DNA from: JANNVZ01 sp031418455
GTDB lineage: Bacteria > Bacteroidota > Bacteroidia > Flavobacteriales_D > Sanyastnellaceae
Length of the DNA: 23,368 nt
Reading direction: 5' to 3'
Assembly: GCA_031418455.1 (NCBI GenBank)
Contig: JANOXJ010000265.1
Coordinates: 1-23,368 of the forward strand
Shown: positions 1 through 9,600 of the stretch, piece after piece
Layout of the letters: the number at the start of each line of letters is the position of its first letter
Numbering within the stretch: position 1 is the first letter of the stretch
The notes under the pieces: model-generated
Told to the model about the DNA's origin: nothing
The model's database searches: none
Seen by the model: the letters and a program-made list of their open reading frames with translations, nothing else
Made by a program: the position numbers and the translations under genes

Positions 1-144
1 ATAGCAGTAGCAGCTCTACTTGCAGCGCATGAATATGGCGCATATAGCTACACTGCAGGCACAGGCCTTATGGCATTTGACCCGCTTAAGCATGTAAAGC
101 AATTTTTTGATTTGGTATTTATAAAACAAGATTTAAAGGATTAA
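1..144 (+). CDS. C-terminal end of an unidentified protein (5' partial)
   Basis: Reading frame 1 is open from the window edge to a TAA at 142-144 and encodes the last 47 residues of a protein. The visible part is rich in alanine and aromatic residues (HEYGAYSYTAGTG) and ends with a hydrophobic/basic stretch (FFDLVFIKQ). I do not recognise the family, and most of the protein lies outside the window. The stop is only 24 bases before the acyltransferase start, so the two are probably co-transcribed. Confidence 0.6.
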   Translation: MAVAALLAAHEYGAYSYTAGTGLMAFDPLKHVKQFFDLVFIKQDLKD

Positions 145-168
145 AAAAATAAAATAGAACTTCCAAAA

Positions 169-1461
169 GTGGTTAAAACGCAATCCATACTTTATGCTTC
201 ACTAAAGCCTTTAGTGCAATTGGGTGCGCATTTATTCTTTAGAAAAATAGAATTGCTCAATGGCAACAACTTGCCCACCAATCGCCCGGTAATTCTTGTA
301 GCCAACCATCAAAACGCTATGTTGGATCCGGTAATGCTGTGTCAGATATTGCCCAAGCAGTTGCACTGGCTTACACGTGCCGATATATTTAAAAAGCCTT
401 TCGTAAATAAATTACTGCGCGGTGTAAATATGTTGCCAGTATTTCGCGATCGCGATAGGGTAGAAGACCTGCATGCTATAAACAATCTTACATTTTCCAC
501 ATGCAATGAGAGGCTGCATGAGCATGCCATCATAAGCATGTTTCCCGAAGGAACACACCGTGGCAAAAAGCAACTAATACCGCTTAAAAAAGGTGTAGCG
601 CGCATGGCACTGAATGCCTTGGCCGATGGTATGGACGATTTGTGCATAGTGCCTATAGGATTAGACTATGGCAACTATTATAAATACCGCACTACACTGC
701 TTGTAAATGTGGGCAGGCCCATAGAAGTAAAGCGCTTGCTAAAAGATGAGTCAGATACTGCGCGCGCGCAGAATGTGTTGCTAGCCGAAATTCGTGCGGC
801 ACTAAAGCAGGTAATGATAGATATAGAGCCTAACGATATGTATGATTATGTGCATGGAGTGGAAGTGCTGTGCCATAAATTGGAAGGATCAGATGATATG
901 GGCAAGCAGTTTAAATACTATCACAGGTTTGTTTCTATAGTGAATACTCAAGCCAAACATTTAGATGCCTTAGCAGTGCTTGCAAAACCTTATATAAATC
1001 TTAAGCATAAGTTGCATCTTCACGAACAGGATTATCTAGAAAGGGGACTATCTGCAGGTGGATATATTGCTCTACTACTTGGAGCTATACCGGCTGCCAT
1101 AGGTGCTGTGGTATTTGGTCCATTTTATCTTTTCGCTGAGGCTATTACCAATAAAATTGTAAAAGACCCACTTTTTTCTAATAGCATTCGCATCAGTATT
1201 TGGACCTTTCTAGCGCCACTTTACATGGTGCTAATAGGTTTTATGGTTTGCTGGTGGGAGCATTCTATTTGGATGCTGTTGCCTACTATTTTTGTGCTTT
1301 TGGTTTTTGGGTTGTTGGCTCTGCAGTTGTGGCCGGTATGTAAGAAATTTTTGCATGCCATGAGATGTAGAAAGTACGCAGCTTCAGGCAACGAAGATTT
1401 TGCAGCATGGCTGCAAACCAGACAACAACTAATGGACTGGATAAAGCAACAGATGAAATAA
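169..1461 (+). CDS. PlsC-like 1-acyl-glycerol-3-phosphate acyltransferase family protein with C-terminal membrane segments
   Basis: This 430-residue protein belongs to the lysophospholipid acyltransferase superfamily, which transfers acyl groups to lysophospholipids or related acceptors at the inner membrane. Residues 41-53 (VILVANHQNAMLD) hold the catalytic motif I, but with five residues between His47 and Asp53 instead of the usual four. FPEGTHRGKK at 125-134 is the acceptor/phosphate-binding motif III, followed by LIPLKKGVARMA. About 240 residues of acyltransferase domain are followed by hydrophobic segments near 297-325, 341-361 and 366-390, absent from classical PlsC (about 245 residues). 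The start is GTG; the next in-frame ATG lies inside motif I. The exact acceptor is unknown: it may be a PlsC paralogue acting on another lipid such as an ornithine or glycine lipid. The gene sits 24 bases after the upstream gene and 27 before the VOC gene. Confidence 0.85.
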   Translation: MVKTQSILYASLKPLVQLGAHLFFRKIELLNGNNLPTNRPVILVANHQNAMLDPVMLCQILPKQLHWLTRADIFKKPFVNKLLRGVNMLPVFRDRDRVEDLHAINNLTFSTCNERLHEHAIISMFPEGTHRGKKQLIPLKKGVARMALNALADGMDDLCIVPIGLDYGNYYKYRTTLLVNVGRPIEVKRLLKDESDTARAQNVLLAEIRAALKQVMIDIEPNDMYDYVHGVEVLCHKLEGSDDMGKQFKYYHRFVSIVNTQAKHLDALAVLAKPYINLKHKLHLHEQDYLERGLSAGGYIALLLGAIPAAIGAVVFGPFYLFAEAITNKIVKDPLFSNSIRISIWTFLAPLYMVLIGFMVCWWEHSIWMLLPTIFVLLVFGLLALQLWPVCKKFLHAMRCRKYAASGNEDFAAWLQTRQQLMDWIKQQMK

Positions 1462-1488
1462 ATTATTTTATTAAAAAAATAAACAGGA

Positions 1489-2556
1489 ATGTACAAGCGC
1501 ATAAACGGACTTCAGCATATAGGTGTGGCAGTAAAAAACATGGACGCTTCACTAAGTTTTTACCGCAAGTTTTTTGGGTTGGATATTCCATTTTTTGATA
1601 GCGTGCAGGCTGCTCCCCTTATGGATTATTATACCAACAATAAAACCATAACCAAGCGCGCCAGTATGATTATGAATCTGCAAGGTGGCTGCGCTATAGA
1701 AGTTATTAGACCTACTTCATTTGAACCATCACCGGCTAAACATCCTGTGCAACTAGGCGATTTGGGCATATTTATTACCACAGTAAAATGCAAAGACATA
1801 AAGCAAATGTGGAATTATTGCAAAGAGCAAAATCCTCCTTACTTGTCGCCTATAGGTATAGACCCTGCCGGTGGCGATACATTTTATATAAAAGACCTGG
1901 ACAATAACTTGTGGCAATATGTAATGAGCAATGAGTGGTACACCAGTGGCAAGCACCTTAGCGGTGGGGTTGTTGGCTGCACCACAGGAGTAAAGGATAT
2001 TGAAAGGGCTAAAAAACTTTATTGCACCATACTCGGTTTTGACGAGTTGGTGTATGACAAGAGCGGAACATTTGACGATTGGAGTCACCTGCCGCTTGGC
2101 AAAGAAAATTACCGCAGAGTACTGCTTACACAGAGCTCCCAACCAGGCGGTGGTTTTGCTAAAGTAACAGGAAAAACATATATAGAATTAGTGCAAGCAC
2201 TAGACCATCAGCCCAATTTTATATTTGAAGATAGAATATGGGCAGACTCTGGTTTTGCTCACATAGGTTTTGATGTAAAAGGTATGAAAGCGTTGGGTGT
2301 TGATTTGGCTGCTGCCGGTTACCCTTTTACTTGCGACAGTCAAAATGCGCTTAGCATGGGCCAAACAAAAGTGCACTGCACATATATACATGATGACGAC
2401 CGCACTCTTATAGAAATGATAGAAGTGTACAAAGTGCCCATTATAGAAAAGTGGGGAATCTTTTTGAACGTAGAAAAAAGAGACCCTCTAAAACCTCTGC
2501 CTGACTTTATGTTAAAGGCACTGAGGTTTTCGAGGGTCAAAGAAAAAAATGTTTAA
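1489..2556 (+). CDS. Double VOC-domain (glyoxalase/bleomycin-resistance/dioxygenase superfamily) protein
   Basis: This 355-residue cytoplasmic protein has two vicinal-oxygen-chelate domains, at about 5-147 and 158-314, plus a 40-residue tail. Typical strand motifs are visible: LQHIGVAV (8-15), CAIEVI (68-73), FYIKDLDNNLWQYV (132-145), FAHIGFDV (256-263) and TLIEMIEV (306-313). Metal-ligand positions look incomplete. In domain 1, His10 and Glu71 are present, but the second-half positions appear to be Leu92 and Gln143. In domain 2, Glu233, His258 and Glu309 are present, but the first His position is Gly163/Cys164. The overall size resembles 4-hydroxyphenylpyruvate dioxygenase, but the ligand pattern does not fit it, so I name only the superfamily. 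Substrate unknown. The ATG lies 27 bases after the acyltransferase stop with AGGA just upstream, suggesting the same operon. Confidence 0.8.
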   Translation: MYKRINGLQHIGVAVKNMDASLSFYRKFFGLDIPFFDSVQAAPLMDYYTNNKTITKRASMIMNLQGGCAIEVIRPTSFEPSPAKHPVQLGDLGIFITTVKCKDIKQMWNYCKEQNPPYLSPIGIDPAGGDTFYIKDLDNNLWQYVMSNEWYTSGKHLSGGVVGCTTGVKDIERAKKLYCTILGFDELVYDKSGTFDDWSHLPLGKENYRRVLLTQSSQPGGGFAKVTGKTYIELVQALDHQPNFIFEDRIWADSGFAHIGFDVKGMKALGVDLAAAGYPFTCDSQNALSMGQTKVHCTYIHDDDRTLIEMIEVYKVPIIEKWGIFLNVEKRDPLKPLPDFMLKALRFSRVKEKNV

Positions 2557-2607
2557 AAAGCTATTTTACTTTTTCTAAACACTTTAAATGAGTTTGCTTG
2601 GCTCTGT

Positions 2608-2961
2608 TTAAAACAATAGTATGAGCAATAGCAAAATGATAATGATACCACCAGCGGTAATGTAAACACCTCCGCCAAGGTCATTCAATTCTTGTTTAAT
2701 GCTCTTGGTTTCCTGACGCAATGCTTTCTTTTCATCGCGATTCATATTGCCTAAATCCATGGCTTTAATTTCCTCCAGTCGTTGTTCTAGTTGCGCTGCG
2801 CGCAATGCATCCAGATTTTCTATGGCATTGGCATCAGGCGCCAGCAGTGTGCTTACAGAAGCAGTGTCGGAGGGTATACTAGAGTTAGAAGCTAGTGCAG
2901 AGGTAGAAAGAAATGTCAAGCACAGCAAAGTGGCTACGACAGCGTGTAATAAGTTTTTCAT
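2608..2961 (-). CDS. Small exported coiled-coil protein with C-terminal membrane segment, function unknown
   Basis: This 117-residue protein has three visible parts. Residues 1-25 are a Sec signal peptide ending ALAS, 46-95 are a charged, probably coiled-coil helix, and GGGVY (97-101) leads into a very hydrophobic C-terminal segment (102-117, mostly Ile/Leu). Mature protein would be exported and held in the inner membrane by its C-terminus. No lipobox and no catalytic motif are present. Short proteins of this layout, with a Gly-Gly-hydrophobic tail, are familiar in Bacteroidota as unnamed hypotheticals; this comparison is from memory. The gene stands alone, convergent with the VOC gene and divergent from the lipoprotein gene. 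The ATG with MKN and a clean signal peptide makes the start secure. Confidence 0.75.
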   Translation of the reverse strand: MKNLLHAVVATLLCLTFLSTSALASNSSIPSDTASVSTLLAPDANAIENLDALRAAQLEQRLEEIKAMDLGNMNRDEKKALRQETKSIKQELNDLGGGVYITAGGIIIILLLLILLF

Positions 2962-3276
2962 AATAGTTTAATTTTTAGGCAGCAAATAAATTTTTACATC
3001 CTAGTCAAATGTAGTCGATGCTGCGCGGGTTTGTTAGCTAATAATTGCTTTTGCAGGTCAAAAGGGCTTATTGCAAGCGCATACCGCTCATTAGCAGGCT
3101 TTAGGCTTTAGCGGGTATTTTCGCTTATTCTGTTATTAATGACATTTAAGATAGATTTTGGAGCTTAATGAAGGTATTAGAAATGGGAATATTGAGCAAT
3201 AATTTATTAAAAACAAATCTTAAAAATCTTCTTGTGCACTGTGCTTAAGATTAACTTTCGCACAACAATCCGAAAT
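2962..3276. other. Divergent intergenic region without a gene
   Basis: About 315 bases separate two divergent genes, so both promoters should lie here. I see no ORF of meaningful length and no RNA gene. On the minus strand TACATTTG (complement of 3006-3013) fits the Bacteroidota -7 consensus TAnnTTTG, with its end about 45 bases before the minus-strand ATG, but no TTTG sits 17-21 bases upstream of it. On the plus strand TAACTTTC near 3252 with TTG about 17 bases upstream is a weaker candidate for the lipoprotein gene. Neither is good enough to annotate as a promoter. Confidence 0.5.
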
Positions 3277-3879
3277 ATGAAAAAAAATAGCGTTTTTACA
3301 CTGTCATTATTGTCATTTTTTGTCATAGCGCTGCTGCCAGCTTGCAACTGGCAGGTCGATTATTCTAAATATACATCCACATTAGATTCACTCATAACCG
3401 AGGTAAAATTGGTGAGCAGCTATTTGGATACCATAGATGCGGAAGATTTGGAAGAAATGAAAGATTCGGCCGAGGAGCGATTAAACTATATCCAGAAAAA
3501 TTTCGTTGGCGATATGCGCAAGGATATTGGGCTAGCAGCCGGCAACTACAAGATAGAAGTGGAATTCCTTGAAAAAACTGCCGAACTAATAGAAAAAAGC
3601 AAAGAAGAAGCCCCAATAACCCTTGAACAATTGGCGAATTTGAAAAAGACACTGACCGAAAATGCTACGGAAGATGCGGCAGGTAACAAGATAGATGAAG
3701 AATATGTAAAAAAGGCCATTGGCAGAGAAACAGAAGAGGCAGGGAAATTGATAAAGGCAAAGGAGATTTTAAGTAAAGACATAAAACAGGCTAAGGAGAG
3801 ATACATGCTCCAAAGTCCTAAAATACAATATTGGGTAGACAGTATACCAGAGCTGAAGGGCCCAAAGGAGAAAAAGTAA
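3277..3879 (+). CDS. Lipoprotein of unknown function, helical
   Basis: This is a 200-residue predicted lipoprotein. MKKN is followed by a hydrophobic stretch and the lipobox LLPAC, with Cys23 as the lipidation site. I place the start at ATG 3277 rather than the upstream in-frame GTG at 3232, because only then does the signal peptide begin at the N-terminus. The mature part is highly charged and looks almost entirely helical, with Glu/Lys-rich segments and no tryptophan-rich or catalytic motif. I recognise no family. The TAA stop shares its last base with the ATG of the TPR gene (TAATG), which suggests translational coupling and a joint function at the envelope. Confidence 0.8.
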   Translation: MKKNSVFTLSLLSFFVIALLPACNWQVDYSKYTSTLDSLITEVKLVSSYLDTIDAEDLEEMKDSAEERLNYIQKNFVGDMRKDIGLAAGNYKIEVEFLEKTAELIEKSKEEAPITLEQLANLKKTLTENATEDAAGNKIDEEYVKKAIGRETEEAGKLIKAKEILSKDIKQAKERYMLQSPKIQYWVDSIPELKGPKEKK

Positions 3880-5696
3880 TGAATAAAATAAAGTACATAT
3901 TAGTATTAATGTTAGCCTTATACGGTGGCGCCATGGTGGCCCAAACCGATATAGATCTGGCTGAGTATTACTATACGCAGGGCCAATATGAACAGGCTAA
4001 GTTGTACTACGAAAAAATATATAAGACAAACAAAACCAACAGAGTTTACACCAATTATCTGAACACGCTCATTGCGCTAAAGGATTTTGAGAATTCAGAA
4101 AGTTTGGTAAAGAAGAAAATAAAGGATAACTCAAAAGATGGAATGGCTTACCTCAGCCTGGGCGATTTGTATAAGAAGTTTGACAAACCGGAGGAAGCTA
4201 AAATTCAGTTTGTGGAGGCGATAAAAAAAGTAGAACCCACACGCAGCAACATCATTCGTTTGGCCACCGAGTTTGAAAACATAAACGAATATGATTATGC
4301 TCTAAACACCTACGAAAAAGGCAAGGCAGAAGGAAAGGAAGGTTATGAATACACCTTTGAAATAGCCAAAACACAAGGCAACCTTGGCGACTATGGAGCC
4401 ATGACAGAAACATTTTTGGACCTGGTGGTGCAAGAGCCAGCCTATTTGCAAACGGTGCAAAATTCATTTAACCGCACATTGAATTTGCAGGAGAATGAAG
4501 ATAACCAGAATATGCTAAAAACTAAATTGCTAAAACGCACACAGCAGTTTCCTGAAGAGGCTATGTATAGCGAAATGCTTATTTGGTTGTTTATGCAAAA
4601 AAATGATTTTGCATCGGCACTTGTTCAGGCTACAGCATTGGACAAGCGCTTAAATGAAAATGGACATCGTATTCTAAACCTTGCCTCGTTGGCGCGCAAC
4701 AACAAAGATTTTGATACTTCCCTTAAGGCCTACCAATACATCATTAATAAAGGGCCTATGACAGAATATTACACCGTAGCTAAGCTGGAAAAGCTACAAG
4801 TAATGAAAGAGCAACTGGCCTTAAAACCGGGAATAGATAGAGTGGCTTATGCAGAGTTAGAATCTGAATACAAAAGCTCGCTGGACCAGTTAGGCAAATC
4901 TGCTGAAACGGCCATAATGATGAAAGAGCTGGCGCATGTGCAAGCCTTTTATTTGAATAAAACCGATGAGGCAGTAGCGCTGCTGCGCGAGGCAGTGGAA
5001 GTGCCAGGCATTAATAATAAAACCAAAGCCATTTGCAAGTTGGAATTGGGCGATGTATTAGTGTTTAGAAATGAAATATGGGACGCATCACTTTTATTCT
5101 CGCAAGTGGAGTTAGACTTTAAAGAAGATATACTAGGTAGCGAAGCTAAATTTAGAAATGCGCGCATTAGTTATTACACGGGCGATTTTGAGTGGGCACA
5201 AGGCCAGCTGGATGTTCTTAAGGCCAGCACTACTAAATTAATTTCTAATGATGCCATAGACTTGTCGTTGCTCATTACCGACAATTTTAATATGGACACC
5301 ACCAAGGTGCCAATGGAACAATTTGCACGTGCCGATTTGTTGGCATACCAAAACCAATTTGATGCAGCTAATACTACTTTAGATTCTATTACTACTCAGT
5401 TTCCAAGTCACTCATTGGTAGACGAAATAAAAATGCTAAAGGCGAGTATGTATATGAAACAAGGAAACTACGAAGAGGCACAAAAGCTTTATCAGCAGGT
5501 AGTGGATTTACATTTTGCTGATATAACTGCTGATGATGCCCTGTTTAAATTGGCCGAAATGAACCAGTACATTTTTATGAATAACGCCAAGGCAATGGAG
5601 CTGTACGAGAAGTTGATAATAGATTTCCCAGGCAGTTTGTATGTTGTAGAAGCACGCAAGCGTTTCAGAGAATTGCGTGGCGATGCGCTCAACTAA
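3879..5696 (+). CDS. Exported tetratricopeptide-repeat (TPR) protein
   Basis: This 605-residue protein starts at ATG 3879, overlapping the upstream stop by one base; GGAG lies 12 bases upstream. Residues 1-22 form a signal peptide (MNKIKYILVLMLALYG... ending MVAQ). The mature protein is a chain of TPR helices: YYYTQGQYEQAKLYYEKIYK near 30-49, MAYLSLGDLYKKFDKPEEAK around residue 90, and C-terminal repeats such as MYMKQGNYEEAQKLYQQVVD and AMELYEKLIIDFPGSLYVVE. TPR arrays bind other proteins, here most likely in the periplasm. The last repeats resemble the tol-pal/BamD-like 'EAxxxYqxlidxfPxS' type. No enzyme domain is visible. The coupled lipoprotein is the obvious candidate partner. Confidence 0.82.
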   Translation: MNKIKYILVLMLALYGGAMVAQTDIDLAEYYYTQGQYEQAKLYYEKIYKTNKTNRVYTNYLNTLIALKDFENSESLVKKKIKDNSKDGMAYLSLGDLYKKFDKPEEAKIQFVEAIKKVEPTRSNIIRLATEFENINEYDYALNTYEKGKAEGKEGYEYTFEIAKTQGNLGDYGAMTETFLDLVVQEPAYLQTVQNSFNRTLNLQENEDNQNMLKTKLLKRTQQFPEEAMYSEMLIWLFMQKNDFASALVQATALDKRLNENGHRILNLASLARNNKDFDTSLKAYQYIINKGPMTEYYTVAKLEKLQVMKEQLALKPGIDRVAYAELESEYKSSLDQLGKSAETAIMMKELAHVQAFYLNKTDEAVALLREAVEVPGINNKTKAICKLELGDVLVFRNEIWDASLLFSQVELDFKEDILGSEAKFRNARISYYTGDFEWAQGQLDVLKASTTKLISNDAIDLSLLITDNFNMDTTKVPMEQFARADLLAYQNQFDAANTTLDSITTQFPSHSLVDEIKMLKASMYMKQGNYEEAQKLYQQVVDLHFADITADDALFKLAEMNQYIFMNNAKAMELYEKLIIDFPGSLYVVEARKRFRELRGDALN

Positions 5697-5759
5697 TTTT
5701 TATTATTACAGAATAAATTTATAAAAACTTTATATCAATTAAAATCAATCAAACACACT

Positions 5760-6497
5760 ATGGATCAAATGAATCACAGTCGTCACACCGACATTTTAGA
5801 TTTCACACAAGACGCCACTATACAGCGTAAGTTTTTCTCATCAGTATTTACTTATATGGGAGCTGGCTTGGCTATAAGCGGCCTGTTAGCTTATCTGTTA
5901 GGTACTGTATATGTGCAACAATGGATGCCGTTGCTTATTTCTGAGTCGAATGGTATGACCATTTTTGGTTATGCTATTATGTTCTCGCCACTTATATTCT
6001 CATTGCTGTTAGGTCAGCTTATGGAGCGCGCTTCGGTTACTGTTTTGTTTGCTGCATTTACAGCATTTGCGGTGGTAATGGGTATGAGCTTGTCCACTAT
6101 ATTCCTGGTTTACACTTCGGGTAGCATAGTTACTATCTTTTTTGTTACCGCGGGCACTTTTGGTTTGTTCGCATTTTTAGGTTATACCACCAAGGCCGAC
6201 CTTACTAAATTGGGTATGATATGCGCCATTGGCTTCATAGCTATGGTAATAGTTTCCTTGTTAAACTTCTTCTTTTTCAAAAGTTCAGGTTTGGATTACA
6301 TACTTAGCGGAATAGGAGTTTTATTAGTAATAGGCTTAATTGCCTACAAAATGCAAGAGCTAAAAAACATAGCCGCTGGGCTAGAGCATGGCGATGCTAC
6401 ATACATAAAACGCGCACTTATTGGTGCATTTACATTGTACATCTCTTTCATTAACTTGTTTATGATGTTGCTTCGTCTTTTTGGAAGAAGAGAGTAA
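5760..6497 (+). CDS. Bax inhibitor-1/YccA family membrane protein
   Basis: This 245-residue protein has about seven hydrophobic segments following a polar 25-residue N-terminus. The pattern matches the Bax inhibitor-1/YccA (TMBIM) family: RKFFSSVFTYMGAGLAISG at the first segment, GYTTKADLTKLG in the middle and a C-terminal YISFINLFMMLLRLFG motif ahead of a charged GRRE end. Members studied elsewhere include E. coli YccA, a modulator of the FtsH protease, and BsYetJ, a pH-sensitive calcium leak channel; which role applies here cannot be told. The gene begins 63 bases after the TPR gene and is followed by a strong terminator, so it may be the last gene of a transcript starting upstream of the lipoprotein. 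Confidence 0.9.
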   Translation: MDQMNHSRHTDILDFTQDATIQRKFFSSVFTYMGAGLAISGLLAYLLGTVYVQQWMPLLISESNGMTIFGYAIMFSPLIFSLLLGQLMERASVTVLFAAFTAFAVVMGMSLSTIFLVYTSGSIVTIFFVTAGTFGLFAFLGYTTKADLTKLGMICAIGFIAMVIVSLLNFFFFKSSGLDYILSGIGVLLVIGLIAYKMQELKNIAAGLEHGDATYIKRALIGAFTLYISFINLFMMLLRLFGRRE

Positions 6498-6524
6498 TCA
6501 ATAGATTCTAAGAAAATATTATAA

Positions 6525-6555
6525 AAACCGATTGATGATTCAATCGGTTTTTTTT
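6525..6555 (+). terminator. Rho-independent terminator after the Bax-inhibitor-like gene
   Basis: A perfect 10-bp stem (AAACCGATTG / CAATCGGTTT) with a 6-base loop is followed by a run of T that continues from the stem (6548-6555). It lies 28 bases after the stop codon at 6497. Confidence 0.9.
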
Positions 6556-6650
6556 GGGACTAACTTTAAGGTTCTCATTTAATTATTAATAAATAAGTTA
6601 GGTAATTAGGATCCTTAAATGTAATTTAGCTATAATCAACTCCTTGACCT

Positions 6651-9600
6651 ATGAAATCGAATTTATCTCTTATTGTATCTCTTGTTATTTGCTGTTTATT
6701 TTCAGAAGACCTATTTGCACAATGTGGCAATGCTGGCGTGTATTGTCACGAATTGAGTTTGCACCATATCTGCGAAGGCACTTATTTAGATAATGGAGGC
6801 AATGGTGCATATGCAGAAGAGAACGCATCCATGACGTTTTGTCCAGATATAGAAGGTTATAGAACAAGTTTAACTTTTTCAGAATTCGATTTGGACCTTG
6901 TAAATGGTATTGCCTGGTGTGACAGACTTTTTATTTATGATGGCACTTCCAACTCCGATTCGCTTATCGGAATTTATTATGGAACAAGTCTTTTAGGGCA
7001 AACAATCACAGCGTCTAACAGCAACCCTAGCGGATGTTTATTAATAAAATTTGATACAAATGGCAGTGTAAATACAACTCATACAGGCTGGGTGGCAACT
7101 GTGGCTTGTGTGCAGGCTTGCGCGCCACCTCATGCTAATGCTGGTGTTCTAAATTCAACAGTGGAAAGCAATGTCTATTTAAATTGTATTAGCAATGAAA
7201 TCTCATTTTCGGCACAAGGCAGCACGGCCGCTGAAGGTCACAATATAGAAAATTATGTTTGGCATTTTATGGATGGCAATTCAGTAGTTACGGCAGATGA
7301 AAGTACTACCCATTTGTACAATGATGATGCAATTTATAATGTAAGGCTAATAGTATTAGACGATGTAGGCTGCGCTGATGATACTATAATACATGTGGGT
7401 GTTGTAGGCGGACCTATATTAAATGTGCCTAATGAAATTAATGCATGTGTAGGAACGGAGGTAGTTTTAAATCCAGATTATGAGCCTCAAACTATTTTTA
7501 GTTCTGTAAATTTTACAGATCATACATTAACTTATATAGCAGACGGTACATCCTATACTTATGAAATCACATTAGAGATTGCTAGTTTTGAGCCAGGCGC
7601 AACCATTAGTACATGCAATGATTTCATAAATGTTTTTGCGAATATGGAGCATAGTTATATGGGTGATTTAGGTATTTCTTTAACTTGCCCTAATGGTACC
7701 AATGTTTCTTTGGTAGAATGGGGTGTGAATGGTGGTGGTGGTACATTTTTAGGACAGGCGCTTGATGACAATGGTTCCGAACCTGGCATTGGAGATGATT
7801 ATTATTGGACGCCCAATGCTACTAATGGAACATGGGGCGAAAATGCAGAATGGGGAATTAGCACCCTGCCAAGTGGCAATTACGAAGCATATGGCAATCT
7901 GTGCGAATTAGTTGGCTGCCCACTTAACGGAGTTTGGACTTTGAATGTAACAGATAATCTTGCTATAGATAACGGCCATGTATTTGAATGGGGTATAGGA
8001 ATATCACCGGATTCTGATGGGTTGTTGCTAAGCTATACGCCTGTTATAGATTCTAGCGCAGCAGGCTCTTATTGGAGTGGCGAGTCTATTTCTTTATTGT
8101 CAGACAATGCTGATGTGGCCACCATTAATACTTCAGTTGTAGGGGTCAATGATTTGCAATACACTACCATTGATAATTTGGGGTGCACTTTTATCTCCAA
8201 CTTTGTTGTAAACGTAATAGAGAACCCAATAGTAATAACCTTAGATGAATATTTTGTTTATTCTGAAACTAACACATGGCTAAATGCAGAAATAAGCGGA
8301 CTCACAAACCCTAATTTGGTGGAATACTCGTGGTTACCTGTTGTAGGGTTGAGCTATCCCGACTATCCGCTAACAGAAGTTCTATTGCCAAATGATGTAG
8401 ATATTTATACCCTCACTGTTACTTCGCCTTCGTTGCTGGGTTGTAGCGCGCAAGATTCAGTTAGCATGAATTTACCGGAGTTAATGGTAAGTGGTTACAC
8501 GTTTTTAGACGCTAATGCAAATGGCATTTTTGATACCGATGAATCTGTCTTACCTAATTTCCCTATTTATAATAATAGTGGAACATTGACCTATAGCAAT
8601 GCTGAAGGTTATTATTGGGTATACTGCACTTTTGGAACTAATACAGTTACACTCTCAGTAGATGGTAGTTTGTGGAATGTTACCACTCCCACTTCATTTA
8701 CCACCATTCTGGATGATAATCAGTATGAAAGTATCAATAACAATTTTGGAATTGTTTCAAATGGCAATGCACAAACTATCATCAATGGAAGTATTTCCAA
8801 TATAAATACATGGTGTCTAACTGTGAGTTCGCAAGCATTAAGTGTTGCAAATAATGGAAACACTATGGGCACTGGATATATGGTGTATACTTATGATCCT
8901 TTGTGCACTTATATTTCAGCTACTCCGGAGCCATATCAAATTGTAGATAACAATCTTTACTTTGCATACACAGATTTGACATATAACGAGGTGCAATTAT
9001 TTAATGTATTGCTAGATATGCCTGATAATGCTGAGCAGGGCGACCAACTTAGTTTCTCTATGTCTACTTTTTACTATAACGATTCGCTAGAAATATTTGA
9101 AAATTCCGATCTGGTAAACTCACAATTGAGTTGCTCTTATGACCCCAATGATAAAAGAGAATTTAGTGGTATTGGAGAGGATGGACAGGTTCCGCCAAAT
9201 TCTGTTTTAGATTATGTTATCCGATTCCAAAATACAGGCACTGCACCAGCTTTTGATGTAATGATAGTGGATCAGTTGCCTAATCAAGTGTTGTTCAATA
9301 CGCTTCATCCGGTAGCGGCTTCTCACCCATATACTGTAAACGTATCTCCAGCGGGTGTAGCTACTTTTATGTTCGATAATATTATGCTACCTGATAGTAG
9401 TTCCGATTTTGAAGGAAGCATAGGATTCATTCATTTTAAAATTAATCTCACTGATGGTTTGGCCTTGGGTACTGTTATACATAACGAAGCAAGTATATAT
9501 TTTGATGCAAATTCTCCCATTGTAACCAACCAAACCACCAACACCATTTTCTATTGCACAGGCGAAGAGCTTAACATAAATGTAAATGGCATGGAAATAG

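Noticed and set aside
1489..2556. Calling the double VOC protein 4-hydroxyphenylpyruvate dioxygenase because of its size.
   Set aside because: The C-terminal domain lacks the first metal-binding His and the motifs do not match that enzyme.
3006..3013. Minus-strand TACATTTG, a match to the -7 promoter consensus for the 117-residue protein gene.
   Set aside because: There is no TTTG or similar -33 element at 17-21 bases upstream, so it was kept only as a note in the intergenic entry.
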